NCBI GenBank assembly: GCA_003152165.1
Contig: PLZO01000013.1
Location: 1 to 53,217, forward strand
Length of the DNA stretch: 53,217 bases
Source: Chloroflexota bacterium
GTDB taxonomy: Bacteria > Chloroflexota > Limnocylindria > Limnocylindrales > CSP1-4
Direction of reading: 5' to 3'
Part shown: positions 15,924 to 24,673 of the stretch, piece by piece
Layout: each line of letters starts with the position of its first letter
Numbering within the stretch: position 1 is the first letter of the stretch
The notes under the pieces: model-generated
Database searches by the model: none
Told to the model about the DNA's origin: nothing
Seen by the model: the letters and a program-made list of their open reading frames with translations, nothing else
Made by a program: the position numbers and the translations under genes

Positions 15924-17087
15924 CTAGTTTGCTTGCTCGGGGAGATGCACGACCACGCGGCTCCCCGCGCCGGGTGGGCTGTCAATCGTGACCGTGCCGC
16001 CGACCTGGGCGGCCCGCCCGCGGATGTTGGCGAGGCCCTGGTGACCGATCTTGCCGACACGAGCTGGATCGAAGCCAATCCCGTCGTCCTCGATTCGCAG
16101 CTCGCAGCCGCGCCCCTCGTCGGAGGTCAGCCCCACGACGGCCCGACTCGCTCGCGAGTGGCGGACGACGTTGCTGAGGGCCTCGCTGACGATCGCCAGG
16201 AGCTGGCCGGTGAACTCCGCCGACGGCTCGGCGATGGAATCCGGGATGCGCAGTTCGAGGTCGATGATGGTGTTGTGCCGGTATTCCTCAACGAGGGCCA
16301 CTAGGCCGCCGATCAGTGACGCGCCCTCCAGGAGCTCAGGCCGCAAGCCGAAGATGAAGTTGCGGATGTCCTGGATTGCCAGGTGGATCGACTCGATCGC
16401 TCGCTCCACGCGTGCCGCCGCCTCGACGCGATCGTCGCCCATGAGCTCGGGCACATCCTCGAGCGAGAGGCCCACGGCGTACATGTTCTGGATGATCCCG
16501 TCGTGCAGGTCCTTGGAGATCCGTTCACGCTCGTCGACCACCGCCAGTCGCTGCAGCTGCTCATGCAGACGCGCATTCTCGATCGCGATTCCGGCGTGCA
16601 GCGCGAACGTCTCGACGACTGATTGATCGGCCTCGCTGAACTCGTCGGCGCCGATCTTGTTGGTCAGGTAGAGCCGGCCCAGAGAGATGCCCTTGATCGT
16701 GATCGGCACGCCGAGGAAACTGGTCATCGGCGGATGATTGGGCGGGAAGCCGTAACGGCGAGCATCTGTGTTCAAGTCGCGGATCCGGAACGTGAGGTTC
16801 TCGCGGATGATCAGGCCCAGCAGGCCGTGGCCCTCTGGCAAGGGCCCGAGTTGCCGGCGCGTGGCTTCGTCTATCCCGCTGGTGATGAAGCGTTCGACGC
16901 GCCCCTCTGAATCGACGATTCCAAGCGCGGCGTATTGGGCCCCGACAAGAGGGCGGACCCGGTCGACAATGACCTGCAGGGCCTCATCGACCGAGGCGAG
17001 ACCGGCGATTCCACGGACGGCGGCATCGAGCGCGGCGTGAATCTGGCCTGCACCGCGCTGCACGACCACGTTCGAGTCGAGTCCCAC
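15924..17087 (-). CDS. GAF-domain histidine kinase, DevS/DosT-like
   Basis: 387 aa. One GAF domain (~25-180) carries stretches typical of DevS/DosT sensors: RFITSGIDEATRRQLG, LPEGHGLLGLII, GFPPNHPPMTSFLGVPI, LYLTNK. HisKA_3 has the phospho-His in RISKDLHDGIIQNMYAVGLS. The HATPase domain has EALSNVVRHSRAS, IEDDGIGFD and HQGLANIRGRA. There are no membrane helices. In mycobacterial DevS a His in this GAF region binds haem; the His in PPNHPPM (residue 118) is a candidate, but ligand identity cannot be proven here. The partner regulator is immediately downstream. Confidence 0.9.
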   Translation of the reverse strand: MGLDSNVVVQRGAGQIHAALDAAVRGIAGLASVDEALQVIVDRVRPLVGAQYAALGIVDSEGRVERFITSGIDEATRRQLGPLPEGHGLLGLIIRENLTFRIRDLNTDARRYGFPPNHPPMTSFLGVPITIKGISLGRLYLTNKIGADEFSEADQSVVETFALHAGIAIENARLHEQLQRLAVVDERERISKDLHDGIIQNMYAVGLSLEDVPELMGDDRVEAAARVERAIESIHLAIQDIRNFIFGLRPELLEGASLIGGLVALVEEYRHNTIIDLELRIPDSIAEPSAEFTGQLLAIVSEALSNVVRHSRASRAVVGLTSDEGRGCELRIEDDGIGFDPARVGKIGHQGLANIRGRAAQVGGTVTIDSPPGAGSRVVVHLPEQAN

Positions 17088-17137
17088 CTAACGATAGTAA
17101 GACGGGCTGAGGTCGAGCGTCGGCCGTCCGGATGGGC

Positions 17138-17965
17138 TCACGCCGGTTCACTCGCTGACGCCGCGACGGGTGCGTTCTTGCGCCCGAGCAGGAAGTACGC
17201 CTGCATCGAGCCCTTCCCCTTCAGCTCGATGGCCCCGCGCGGCTCGAGCTCGAACGCATCGCCCAGGGCGTCGGCTACCGTAGCCGAGACCTGGATGCGG
17301 CCGGGCAATGCCGCCGTCTCGAGCCGACTCGCTACGTTGACTGCGTCGCCCCACAGGTCATACACGAACTTGCTGGTCCCGATCACCCCGGCCACCACCG
17401 GTCCGGCGTGGAGGCCGATCCGAACCTGCCAGGGCGCTCCGGCAGCCTGGACCGCCGCCCGCATTGCGAGGGTCAGATCGGCCGCTGCGTGAACGTGATC
17501 GGCGCGGGTTCCGGGTAGTCCCGCCGCCGCCATGTACGCGTCGCCGATCGTCTTGATCTTCTCCACGCCCAGGGCGGCGCACGACGCGTCGAACGCCGAG
17601 AACAGCCCATTCAACGCTGCAACGAGCGTGGCGACTGGTAGTCGTGCGGAGATCTCGGTGAACCCCACGAAATCGCTGAACACGACGGCGACGTCCTCGT
17701 AGCGATCGGCGATCAGCTGCTCGCCGGCGTTGAGCCGATCGATGATCGGCTGCGGCAACACGTTGCGCAGGAGGCTGTGCGACCGCGCTTGCTCGACCTC
17801 GAGCTCGCCCATGAGTCGGTCCAGGAGCCTGGCGTTCGTGTCGCGGATCTGCTCGACCTGCTGCAGCGTCGCCTCGAGCTGGCTCACCCGTCGGGTGAGC
17901 CGCGCGTGCTCCTTACCCGAACGCTCGGACGACGGTTGCTCGCCCGGGCCGGGTTCGTCGCTCAC
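17138..17965 (-). CDS. Class III adenylate cyclase
   Basis: 275 aa. A coiled coil (HARLTRRVSQLEATLQQVEQ; ~20-65) leads into HSLLRNVLPQPIIDRLNAGE and the catalytic domain. Metal Asp residues are in VVFSDFVGFT (D98) and TIGDAYM (D142). The purine-selecting pair is Lys138 (EKIKTIGD) and Asp203 (YDLWGDAVN), the adenylate rather than guanylate pattern. Asn210 and Arg214 (NVASRLE) complete the transition-state site. All residues are on one chain, so a homodimer is expected. It starts GTG 17965 and overlaps the FIST remnant by 4 bases. It has no membrane segment. Confidence 0.93.
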   Translation of the reverse strand: MSDEPGPGEQPSSERSGKEHARLTRRVSQLEATLQQVEQIRDTNARLLDRLMGELEVEQARSHSLLRNVLPQPIIDRLNAGEQLIADRYEDVAVVFSDFVGFTEISARLPVATLVAALNGLFSAFDASCAALGVEKIKTIGDAYMAAAGLPGTRADHVHAAADLTLAMRAAVQAAGAPWQVRIGLHAGPVVAGVIGTSKFVYDLWGDAVNVASRLETAALPGRIQVSATVADALGDAFELEPRGAIELKGKGSMQAYFLLGRKNAPVAASASEPA

Positions 17966-18388
17966 GTCCCGAGCAGCAGGGTCACAAACGTCTCAGTGAG
18001 GAATCGGCTCGTGGAGCCACCGCGGACCGGACCGATTTCGCCGTAACAGTACAGGCCGGCCAACGGTATCGACGATCCGTACACCGAGCGCGCAAGCTCC
18101 GCCGCGACCTGTGTCCTCGAACCGAGCACGACCTTGCGCACCGCGCAGGAGAAGATCAGGGCCGCTTCCGGGCGCGAACCGACCGCGAACTCCGCGCTGG
18201 CACGGTCCAGGGCGGCCTTGGTGCCGGCAAGGATGTCGTCGGTGTCGGCGGTCGTCAGCTGGACCATCGCCCCAACCGGAATCGAGCCGGCCAGGATCAC
18301 CGACCCGATCCAGGATCGGATCCCTGGATGGGCACCGGCCTCGGCGAGGACGCGACGCCGTCGTGACAGCCATCGTGAGCATGGGCAC
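17962..18388 (-). pseudogene. FIST sensory-domain gene, N-terminal part deleted and frame broken
   Basis: The frame 17962 to ~18350 encodes a FIST_C-like end: SVILAGSIPVGAMVQLTTAD, ALIFSCAVRKVVLGSRTQVA, IPLAGLYCYGEIGPVRGG, FLTETFVTLLLG. A good start lies at ~18382 (GAGGAGGTGCCC-ATG; MLTMAVTTAS), but in a different frame, and the ~200-residue FIST_N domain is absent. This is best read as an internal deletion plus frameshift. The 3' part still overlaps the cyclase gene (GTGA), so it may survive as a translational leader. FIST proteins sense small ligands and often feed cyclic-nucleotide or two-component outputs. Confidence 0.6.
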
Positions 18389-18430
18389 CTCCTCGACGGA
18401 CTGTACATCCGACCCCCAGGAAGGTCGGGG

Positions 18431-19489
18431 TCAGGGCAACGGACGCCAGGCTCTTCCGAGCATGAACGCCAGCGCTGCGCACAGGGCGCTGAAGGCGACG
18501 AAGCCGACGCCGATCTCCACGACCTCGTGCTTCGTGGTGAGGTTCGTGGGCAGGCCCGCGAATACGCCCTGGAGCTGGTCGGCGCTCTCGGCCGGGTAGT
18601 ACGTGCCGCCCGTGGCGGCGGCGACCTGCTCAAGGATAGTTTCGTCGATCCCTCGCTGGTTCCCATTTGGCCCGCCGCCGAACCCGCCGCCGCCACCGGG
18701 CGGCTCGCGACCGACGAGGTTCGGGGCGCAAGTCGGACTCAGCGCACCACCGTTGGCAGTGCCGTAGCCGATCGTGTAGATGCGAATGCCGCGATCGGCC
18801 GCCTGCTGGGCCGCGTCGAGCGGCAGCGGACCCGCATTGTTCGAGCCATCTGTGAGCAGGACGATGATCTCCGGGGCGTAGTCGCCCCTGGGCACCGGCG
18901 CAGGGGCCACCCCGGGCGTGCCCGGTGTCTGGCTCTTCGCGATGTTCGGATCAACCGAGGCAATCGCGTCGATCGCCGACAGGATGCCGCTGCCGATGGC
19001 CGTTCGCCGTCCGGTCGTCAGGCTGGCCAGGGCGGCGAAGAGCTGTTGCCGGTCGGTCGTCGGCGCCTGGACGATCTCCCCAAATCCTGAGAACGCGACG
19101 ATGCCGATCTGGGTGCCCGGTCCCTGGCTCTGAATGAACTGGGCTGCCGCCGCCTCGGCGGCCTGGATCCGGCTGGGCAAGATGTCGGTCGAGCACATGC
19201 TGCCCGAGACATCGATGGTCAGGATGATCGTCGTCTGGTTGGTCGGTACGCTGGCGACGACGACCGGGCGAGCGACCGCGATCGCCAGGCCGGCCAGGGC
19301 GACGGCGAACAGGGCGAAGGGCAGATGGCGACGTACGAACGAAGAGCGCGGCAGTGCGTCGTGGATGAGACTGAGGCTCGAGTAACGGACGCCCGCCGGA
19401 CGGCGCCGGCGCTGGCCCAGGACATAGACCAAGACGAGCAAGGGCACGAGCCCGAGCAGCAACAGGAAGCCCGGCCAGAGGAACTCCAT
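18431..19489 (-). CDS. von Willebrand A protein, BatA/BatB-like
   Basis: 352 aa. A first membrane helix (FLLLLGLVPLLVLVYVLG) and a second (LPFALFAVALAGLAIAVARP) precede a vWA domain with the MIDAS motif DVSGSM (DxSxS) and later LLTDGSNN. A final C-terminal helix (IGVGFVAFSALCAALAFMLG) gives the Bat topology. A Gly-rich insertion (GGGGGFGGGPNG) lies before it. It is the last intact vWA gene of the MoxR operon. Such proteins are thought to bind or remodel client complexes together with MoxR at the membrane. Confidence 0.88.
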   Translation of the reverse strand: MEFLWPGFLLLLGLVPLLVLVYVLGQRRRRPAGVRYSSLSLIHDALPRSSFVRRHLPFALFAVALAGLAIAVARPVVVASVPTNQTTIILTIDVSGSMCSTDILPSRIQAAEAAAAQFIQSQGPGTQIGIVAFSGFGEIVQAPTTDRQQLFAALASLTTGRRTAIGSGILSAIDAIASVDPNIAKSQTPGTPGVAPAPVPRGDYAPEIIVLLTDGSNNAGPLPLDAAQQAADRGIRIYTIGYGTANGGALSPTCAPNLVGREPPGGGGGFGGGPNGNQRGIDETILEQVAAATGGTYYPAESADQLQGVFAGLPTNLTTKHEVVEIGVGFVAFSALCAALAFMLGRAWRPLP

Positions 19490-19529
19490 CAGGCCCGCCC
19501 GCCTGACCAGGATCGCCGGGTCACGTCGT

Positions 19530-20537
19530 TCATGGCAGCCGGCCGAACCAGGCCATGGAAGTGATGCCGCCAGCGGCCAGGAGCAAGACGGCCGCGCCGG
19601 CGAACAACGCCGTGACCTCGATCATCTGTGGCTGCACGACGAGGCGGCTGCCCAGGTCGCGGTAGATCCTGGTCAGGTCCTGCCCGTCACCGGCGGCGTA
19701 GTACGTGCCCCCGGTGGTCTGTGAGATCTGCTGCAGCGCAGCAGCATCGAGCTGGGTATGGACCTTGAAGCCGTTGACCGTGAGCGTCGTCCCGGCGGCG
19801 CTGCCGATCCCGACTGTGTCGATCCGGACGCCACGATTGGCAGCTGCCTGGATCGCGGCCGTCGGGTCCGGTGGCTGGGTGTTCTCGCCGTCGGTCAGCA
19901 GGACGATGACCGCCGAGCTGTCCGATCCTGGCGGGACAGGCGCTGGGGACGCGGTTGGGGCAGGCGATCGATTGCTGTAGTAGTTGGTCGCCGGCGGGTT
20001 CTCCGCGAGCGCGATCGAGCTCAGCGCCGCGAGGATGCCCTGAGCAAGCGACGTGCCCTGCTCGGGCACGAGGCGCTTGATGGCCGCAAGCACACTAGCC
20101 TGATCATCTGTTGGTGCCTGGATCGACAGTCCGGTATTGCTGAAGGCCACCACGCCGATCACCACGCCGGGTGGCAGCTGCTCCACGAAGCCCTGGGTGG
20201 CGGCCTTGGCCGCTTCCATGCGGGTAGGCTTGAGGTCGTCGGCGGCCATGCTGCCGGAGACGTCGAAGGCGAGGACCACCGTGCCCTCCTCCCGCGGCAG
20301 GCTGACGGTAGCTTGCGGCCGGGCCAGGGCGACCATCAGCACGCTGAGTCCGGCCACGAACAGGAGGCCGGGGATCCGGGCACGCATGCCCACGGACCGG
20401 CGGACCGTTGCCTGACCCAGGCCCAGGCCGACCTGGGTCAGGGCCCTTCTTCGCCGTCCCTCCAGGGCCCGGTACAGCAGGACGCCGAGGGGCACGAGCA
20501 GGACGGACAGGAGCAGGGGTGGCCAGATGAACGACAT
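19530..20537 (-). CDS. von Willebrand A protein, BatA-like
   Basis: 335 aa with the same topology as its neighbour at 18431: helix (PPLLLSVLLVPLGVLLYRAL), helix (IPGLLFVAGLSVLMVALARP), vWA domain with FDVSGSMAADD and LLTDGEN, then a C-terminal helix (LFAGAAVLLLAAGGI). It begins 2 bases after the DUF58 stop. A Pro-rich insertion in the vWA domain (APTASPAPVPPGSDSS) is shared in position with the neighbour, which suggests tandem duplication. Confidence 0.88.
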   Translation of the reverse strand: MSFIWPPLLLSVLLVPLGVLLYRALEGRRRRALTQVGLGLGQATVRRSVGMRARIPGLLFVAGLSVLMVALARPQATVSLPREEGTVVLAFDVSGSMAADDLKPTRMEAAKAATQGFVEQLPPGVVIGVVAFSNTGLSIQAPTDDQASVLAAIKRLVPEQGTSLAQGILAALSSIALAENPPATNYYSNRSPAPTASPAPVPPGSDSSAVIVLLTDGENTQPPDPTAAIQAAANRGVRIDTVGIGSAAGTTLTVNGFKVHTQLDAAALQQISQTTGGTYYAAGDGQDLTRIYRDLGSRLVVQPQMIEVTALFAGAAVLLLAAGGITSMAWFGRLP

Positions 20538-20539
20538 GG

Positions 20540-21439
20540 CTACCCGCGTCGCTTTCGGCGGAGTGTCGCCATCCGGACAATGGCCCGCACGAGGTCTTCG
20601 TCCGTCGACAGCGAGACCGCTTCAACCCCGGACCGGCGGAACGCGTCATTCACGGCCATCTCACGTGATCGCGCCGCCTCCTGGAAGCGGCGCCGGAACC
20701 CCTGGTCGCCGGTGTCCACGTAGAGCTGCTCACCAGTCTCGGCGTCTTCCATGATGATCGGGCCCACGTTCGGCAGGTCTGTCTCCAGCGGGTCGATCAG
20801 GCGGACCGCGAGGACCTCGTGCCGTCGACGGAGCAGGTCGAGCTGTCGCTCCCAGCCGGGCGTGCTGATGAAGTCGGAGATGATGATGACCAGCGAGCGT
20901 CGCTTGATCGCGTGGTTGGCGGCCGCGAGGAGCGGGCTCAGGTCCGTGAATGGGGCGCCGGCCAAGCGCGGCTGGGCGAGCATGTCCTGGATCAGGCGCA
21001 GGACCTGGACCCGGCCTCCCCGAGCAGGGATCGTGTGCTCAACCTCGCTGCCATAGAGGATGGCACCGACCCGGTTGCCCCGCCGGGTGAGCAGCCGGGC
21101 GAGCGTCGTGACGAAGTCGATCAGGACGGTCCGCTTCAGGCGATCCGCGTCCACGCTGCCGAAATCCACCGAGGGGCTCAGGTCCAGCAGGAACCACGCG
21201 CTGATCTCGCGATCCTCGTTGTACTCGCGAACGTACGGCGCGTCCATCCGCGCGGTGAGGTTCCAGTCGATGTACCGGACGTCGTCGCCGGGCTGGTACT
21301 CGCGCAGCGCAGCGAGGTCCACCCCGTTGCCGTGGAACAGGCTCCGGTAGTCGCCCTGGAGCAGGCCATCGAGCCGGCGGATGACCTGCCAGTCGAGGCG
21401 CTGGAGGATGCGTTCAGGCGCTGACGCGTGCGCTTGCAT
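20540..21439 (-). CDS. DUF58 domain protein
   Basis: 299 aa from ATG 21439; the track start at 21559 reads through MoxR. Characteristic motifs: LLQGDYRSLFHGNGVDLAAL, EYQPGDDVRYIDWNLTARMD, then a vWA-like fold (FLLDLSPSVDFGS, LVIIISDFIS). It has no membrane segment. It overlaps the MoxR gene end by 26 bases. MoxR-DUF58-vWA is the standard order for this chaperone-like system. Confidence 0.9.
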   Translation of the reverse strand: MQAHASAPERILQRLDWQVIRRLDGLLQGDYRSLFHGNGVDLAALREYQPGDDVRYIDWNLTARMDAPYVREYNEDREISAWFLLDLSPSVDFGSVDADRLKRTVLIDFVTTLARLLTRRGNRVGAILYGSEVEHTIPARGGRVQVLRLIQDMLAQPRLAGAPFTDLSPLLAAANHAIKRRSLVIIISDFISTPGWERQLDLLRRRHEVLAVRLIDPLETDLPNVGPIIMEDAETGEQLYVDTGDQGFRRRFQEAARSREMAVNDAFRRSGVEAVSLSTDEDLVRAIVRMATLRRKRRG

Positions 21440-22430
21440 GTTCCCGGAGCGGTACGACGGGCACCGGGACGCGACCCAGGACCGTCGAGAGGATAGCGTC
21501 GCTCGTGACGTTGTCGGAGAGCGCCTCGAACGACAGCACGAGGCGGTGGCGGATGACATCGCGGGCGATGTCGATCACGTCCTGTGGCAGCGCATAGTCG
21601 CGGCCGCGGACGAAGGCCAGGGCGCGGCCAGCCAGGATCAGGTTGATCGACGCACGTGGGCTGGCGCCGTAGGTGATGTAGTGCTCGAGCTCCGGCATCC
21701 CGTGCGCGCGGGGCACCCGGGTGGCCGTTGCCAGGCGCACGGCGTACTCGTGCAGCGCAGGGTCGACGTAGACGCGGTCGACCTCGCGCTGCAATCCGAG
21801 CAAGTCCGAAGTTGAGAGGACCTCGTGGACAGGCTCGGCTGGATTCGTCTGCCGTTCGACGATGACGAACTCCTCGGTGGGGCTCGGATAGCTGACCAGC
21901 ACCTTGAGCATGAACCGGTCGACCTGCGCCTCGGGCAACGCGTAAGTGCCCTCGGTCTCGATCGGGTTCTGAGTGGCCATCACGAGGAATGGCTCGGGTA
22001 CCCGGTGCGTCTCGCGACCGATCGTGACCTGGCGTTCCTGCATTACTTCGAGCAGCGCGCTCTGCACCTTCGCCGGAGCGCGGTTGATCTCGTCCGCCAG
22101 GAGCAGGTTGGTGAAGACCGGACCGAGGGACGTGTTGAACTCGCCCGTCTTCTGGTTGTAGATGCGGGTCCCGACGAGGTCGGCAGGCACGAGGTCCGGC
22201 GTGAACTGGATCCGCTTGAAGTCGCCCCCGATCGCCTCAGCGAGCGTCTTTATGGCCATCGTCTTGGCCAGGCCCGGCACGCCTTCGACGAGGACATGTC
22301 CCCGGGCGAGGAGGGCGACGATCATCATCTCGAGCAGATGATCCTGGCCGACGATCACTTTCTTGACCTCGTACAGCAGGCGTTCCATCGCCACGTTGGG
22401 CTTGGAACCCGCGTCGCGATCCATCGTCAT
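21414..22430 (-). CDS. MoxR-family AAA+ ATPase
   Basis: 338 aa. Walker A in VLVEGVPGLAKTMAIKTLAE, Walker B in LLLADEINRAPAKVQSALLE, sensor 1 in LVMATQNPIETEGTYALPEA, arginine finger region QVDRFMLKVLVSYP. The start is ATG 22430 or 22424, behind GGAGACGGA. MoxR ATPases work with DUF58 and vWA proteins encoded next to them to mature or regulate membrane or metal-containing clients. Here HtrA is 18 bases upstream, so protein quality control is a plausible theme. Confidence 0.93.
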   Translation of the reverse strand: MTMDRDAGSKPNVAMERLLYEVKKVIVGQDHLLEMMIVALLARGHVLVEGVPGLAKTMAIKTLAEAIGGDFKRIQFTPDLVPADLVGTRIYNQKTGEFNTSLGPVFTNLLLADEINRAPAKVQSALLEVMQERQVTIGRETHRVPEPFLVMATQNPIETEGTYALPEAQVDRFMLKVLVSYPSPTEEFVIVERQTNPAEPVHEVLSTSDLLGLQREVDRVYVDPALHEYAVRLATATRVPRAHGMPELEHYITYGASPRASINLILAGRALAFVRGRDYALPQDVIDIARDVIRHRLVLSFEALSDNVTSDAILSTVLGRVPVPVVPLREHASARVSA

Positions 22431-22448
22431 TCCGTCTCCTTCTCCTCG

Positions 22449-23288
22449 TCAGTACTGGGGCAAGCCGGCGGCCCCGCCGGCGACGTCGATGGGCACTGCC
22501 AGACCGATCCCGATGAACACGTCGTTATTCGTGGGGTTGACCAGCCCGGTGACGATGCCGATGACCTGACCGTCGCGGTTGAGCAGCGGTCCGCCCGAGT
22601 TGCCCGGATTGATCGCTGCATCGACCTGGATCAGGCCGTGCAGCACCAGGCCCCCGTTGGGCAACTGGAAGGAGCGGCCAATGCCGGATACGACGCCCGC
22701 GCTGAGCGAGTCGATCAGGCCGAATGGATGACCGACGACATAGGCCTCGCTGCCGACCTGGACCGAGTTCGGGTTGCCGAGTGTGGCCGGAATAGCGGTC
22801 GCCGGGAGCTGGCTCGCCTGGAGCACCGCGATGTCGGTGGCTGGTTGGCGCACCGTGACGTCGGCGGTCGAAGTGCTCCCGTCGGCGAAGGTGAGCTTGA
22901 TGGAGGTCGCACCCGTGACGACATGGAGGGCGGTGAGGATGTCTCCGGCGGCGTCGACGACGACCCCGGCGCCCAGACTCTGCTCGGCCTTGCCCTGGGC
23001 GTCGACGCCATCGCTCTGGATGGCAACGAGCGACGGTTCCACGTCGGCATAGACGCGCTGGGAGAAGGCTGGTCCGGGCGTCTGCGACGCGAGCGCCTGG
23101 GCGACGCTGTCCTGCACGTCGGCCTGGGTGAGCTGGGGCGGACCAGGGAAGAAGGCGCCGTGCAGCAGGATCGCGATGAATGCGGCGAGGATTCCGGCGA
23201 TGAACGGCGTCCCGCGCCGAACGCGTGTCCGGACTCGGGCGAGACGTCGCGACATCGGCCCGGGCTGCGGACGGGGTAGGTCGTCCAT
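22449..23288 (-). CDS. HtrA-like membrane-anchored serine protease without PDZ domain
   Basis: 279 aa. One N-terminal helix (GTPFIAGILAAFIAILLHGAFF) anchors a trypsin-like S1C domain in the periplasm. Catalytic His is in ILTALHVVTG, Asp in PATDIAVLQA, Ser in INPGNSGGPLLNRDG. The chain ends soon after the protease domain, so the usual PDZ domain is missing; it is short for a DegP/HtrA. First gene of the HtrA-MoxR-DUF58-vWA-vWA run. The start lacks a strong ribosome site. Confidence 0.9.
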   Translation of the reverse strand: MDDLPRPQPGPMSRRLARVRTRVRRGTPFIAGILAAFIAILLHGAFFPGPPQLTQADVQDSVAQALASQTPGPAFSQRVYADVEPSLVAIQSDGVDAQGKAEQSLGAGVVVDAAGDILTALHVVTGATSIKLTFADGSTSTADVTVRQPATDIAVLQASQLPATAIPATLGNPNSVQVGSEAYVVGHPFGLIDSLSAGVVSGIGRSFQLPNGGLVLHGLIQVDAAINPGNSGGPLLNRDGQVIGIVTGLVNPTNNDVFIGIGLAVPIDVAGGAAGLPQY

Positions 23289-23797
23289 CTGGTCAGTATC
23301 GGGGTAGCGGCTGATAAGACGCTGAACGACGCCTGTCTTCGCCTGAGGGCCGGCTCGCCGCCGCTCCTCGCTGGAGCATTTGACGGAATCGGGCGCTGGC
23401 CTGATGGTGGCTCTCGCGTCGCAGGCGCCGGGCTGCCATTCGGTTTGTCCGAAGCGCGCGACGGATCGGACTCAGCCCATGGCTCGAACACCCTTCTCTC
23501 CCCCTGAGGCGAACATCGTCGTGAGCAGCGACGGCTACTTCGATGTCTATCCGTCGTCGGACCGGACAAACGGGGACAAGCCCGCCTATCGCGGACGGCT
23601 TGCGGAACTCGGCGCAGGAATCCGCGGCGCCAACGACCGTCTCGCGGTCCGTCCCGGATCGGTGGCGCTCGCCACTGCCGTCAGGGCGTGGTCCACAGCC
23701 AACGGCGCGGCGGCGGTCCGCGGCGAACTCGGCCGGGGCCGGGACGGCAACGAGACCGGGGCATGACGCGACGCGGCGGTCGCTGACCGATTGCGGC
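23289..23797. other. Decayed or non-coding stretch upstream of the HtrA gene
   Basis: A plus-strand frame (23380-23766) reads GYFDVYPSSDRTNGDKPAYR and onward and looks protein-like, but I cannot assign it and it has no good start. The rest has no supported gene. It should also contain the promoter of the minus-strand HtrA operon. Confidence 0.35.
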
Positions 23798-23986
23798 CTG
23801 TCCGACGCCGAGGGGGCCAATCTCATATTCGGACTCGTGGTCGGGGATGGCGGGGCGCCGCTGTTGCGACGGGCCGATGGAGCCCTCGACCGGGCGAAAC
23901 AGGCCGGCCGCAATCGCGTCGTGTGCACCGGCGCCATTCGACAGGCCATGACCGGCCGTATCCAGCGGCCGCCTACGGATCCTTAG
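23798..23986 (+). pseudogene. GGDEF-domain C-terminal remnant
   Basis: The frame ends FGLVVGDGGAPLLRRADGAL then DRAKQAGRNRVV, matching the last helix and strand of diguanylate cyclase domains (typically LLxxADxALYxAKxxGRNRV). The GGDEF signature and the rest of the domain are absent upstream. The fragment ends 7 bases before an IS481-type terminal sequence. Confidence 0.5.
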
Positions 23987-23992
23987 GGGCGT

Positions 23993-24569
23993 TGTTGACA
24001 AGTGAGAGCCTCCGGGCACGGTACGGGGTGTTGAAGCTCCGAACCGCAAGGAGGCTCTCGTGGCGCATCGTACGGCGCGACTCAATCGGTTTGGCCGCCA
24101 GCTCCTGATCGATCGCGTGGTCGGCGATGGATGGACGGTGCCAGTGCGGCCTGGACCCAGGGCATCAGTCGGGCAACGGGCCACAAGTGGGTCCGCCGGT
24201 ACCGCCTCGAAGGACGGGCTGGCCTGGCCGACCGCAGCTCGCGGCCGCATCGCTCGCCGAGCGCAACGCCGGCCGCAGAAGTCCAGCGGACGTGATCCCA
24301 TGACTGGCATAGAAGCGCCACGCCCGCTCCAGGAATGCGGCGTCAGGACGCCGGCCTGGGCGCGACACCACCACTTCGACCCGGTCTGACGGCTGATGCC
24401 AGCCGCTCCGGCGGCGGCCGTGATCGTCCAGCCGGACAGGATCCGATCGGCCAGGAGGCGTCGGCCGTGCGGCGTCAGGCGGGCATTAGGATGAGCCATG
24501 AGGGTCCCTTCTTCGACTGTGGCTTGCAACACCAACAGCCGAACGATCGGGGACCTCAGCCCGTCAACA
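23993..24569. mobile_element. Two facing IS481-type remnants with TGTTGAC ends
   Basis: Left part (plus strand): a frame from GTG 24060 reads VAHRTARLNRFGRQLLIDRV, then after a frame change HKWVRRYRLEGRAGLADRSS and RPHRSPSAT, the N-terminal helix-turn-helix region of IS481-family transposases. Right part (minus strand, from ATG 24498): MAHPNARLTPHGRRLLADRI, AAGAAGISRQTGSKWW, then directly a piece of the rve catalytic domain (AFLERAWRFYASHGIT). Outer ends are TGTTGACAAGTGAGAG (23993 on) and, on the minus strand, TGTTGACGGGCTGAGG (24569 down), as expected for inverted terminal repeats. Both transposase genes are internally deleted and cannot be active. Confidence 0.78.
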
Positions 24570-24673
24570 ACCTGATTGGGAACTAGAGCTAGGACGCCCG
24601 CCGACGGTGCTCACGGGCCGAGCATGGCGGCACTACGTTGCGCCCGTCTGCTGACCCTCTAGACCGATCACAT

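Noticed and set aside
21825-23279. 484-aa plus-strand ORF
   Set aside because: Antisense of the MoxR and HtrA genes.
23681-24535. 284-aa minus-strand ORF as a full transposase
   Set aside because: Only about the first 45 residues are IS481-like in this frame. The rest crosses the opposing remnant and the GGDEF debris.
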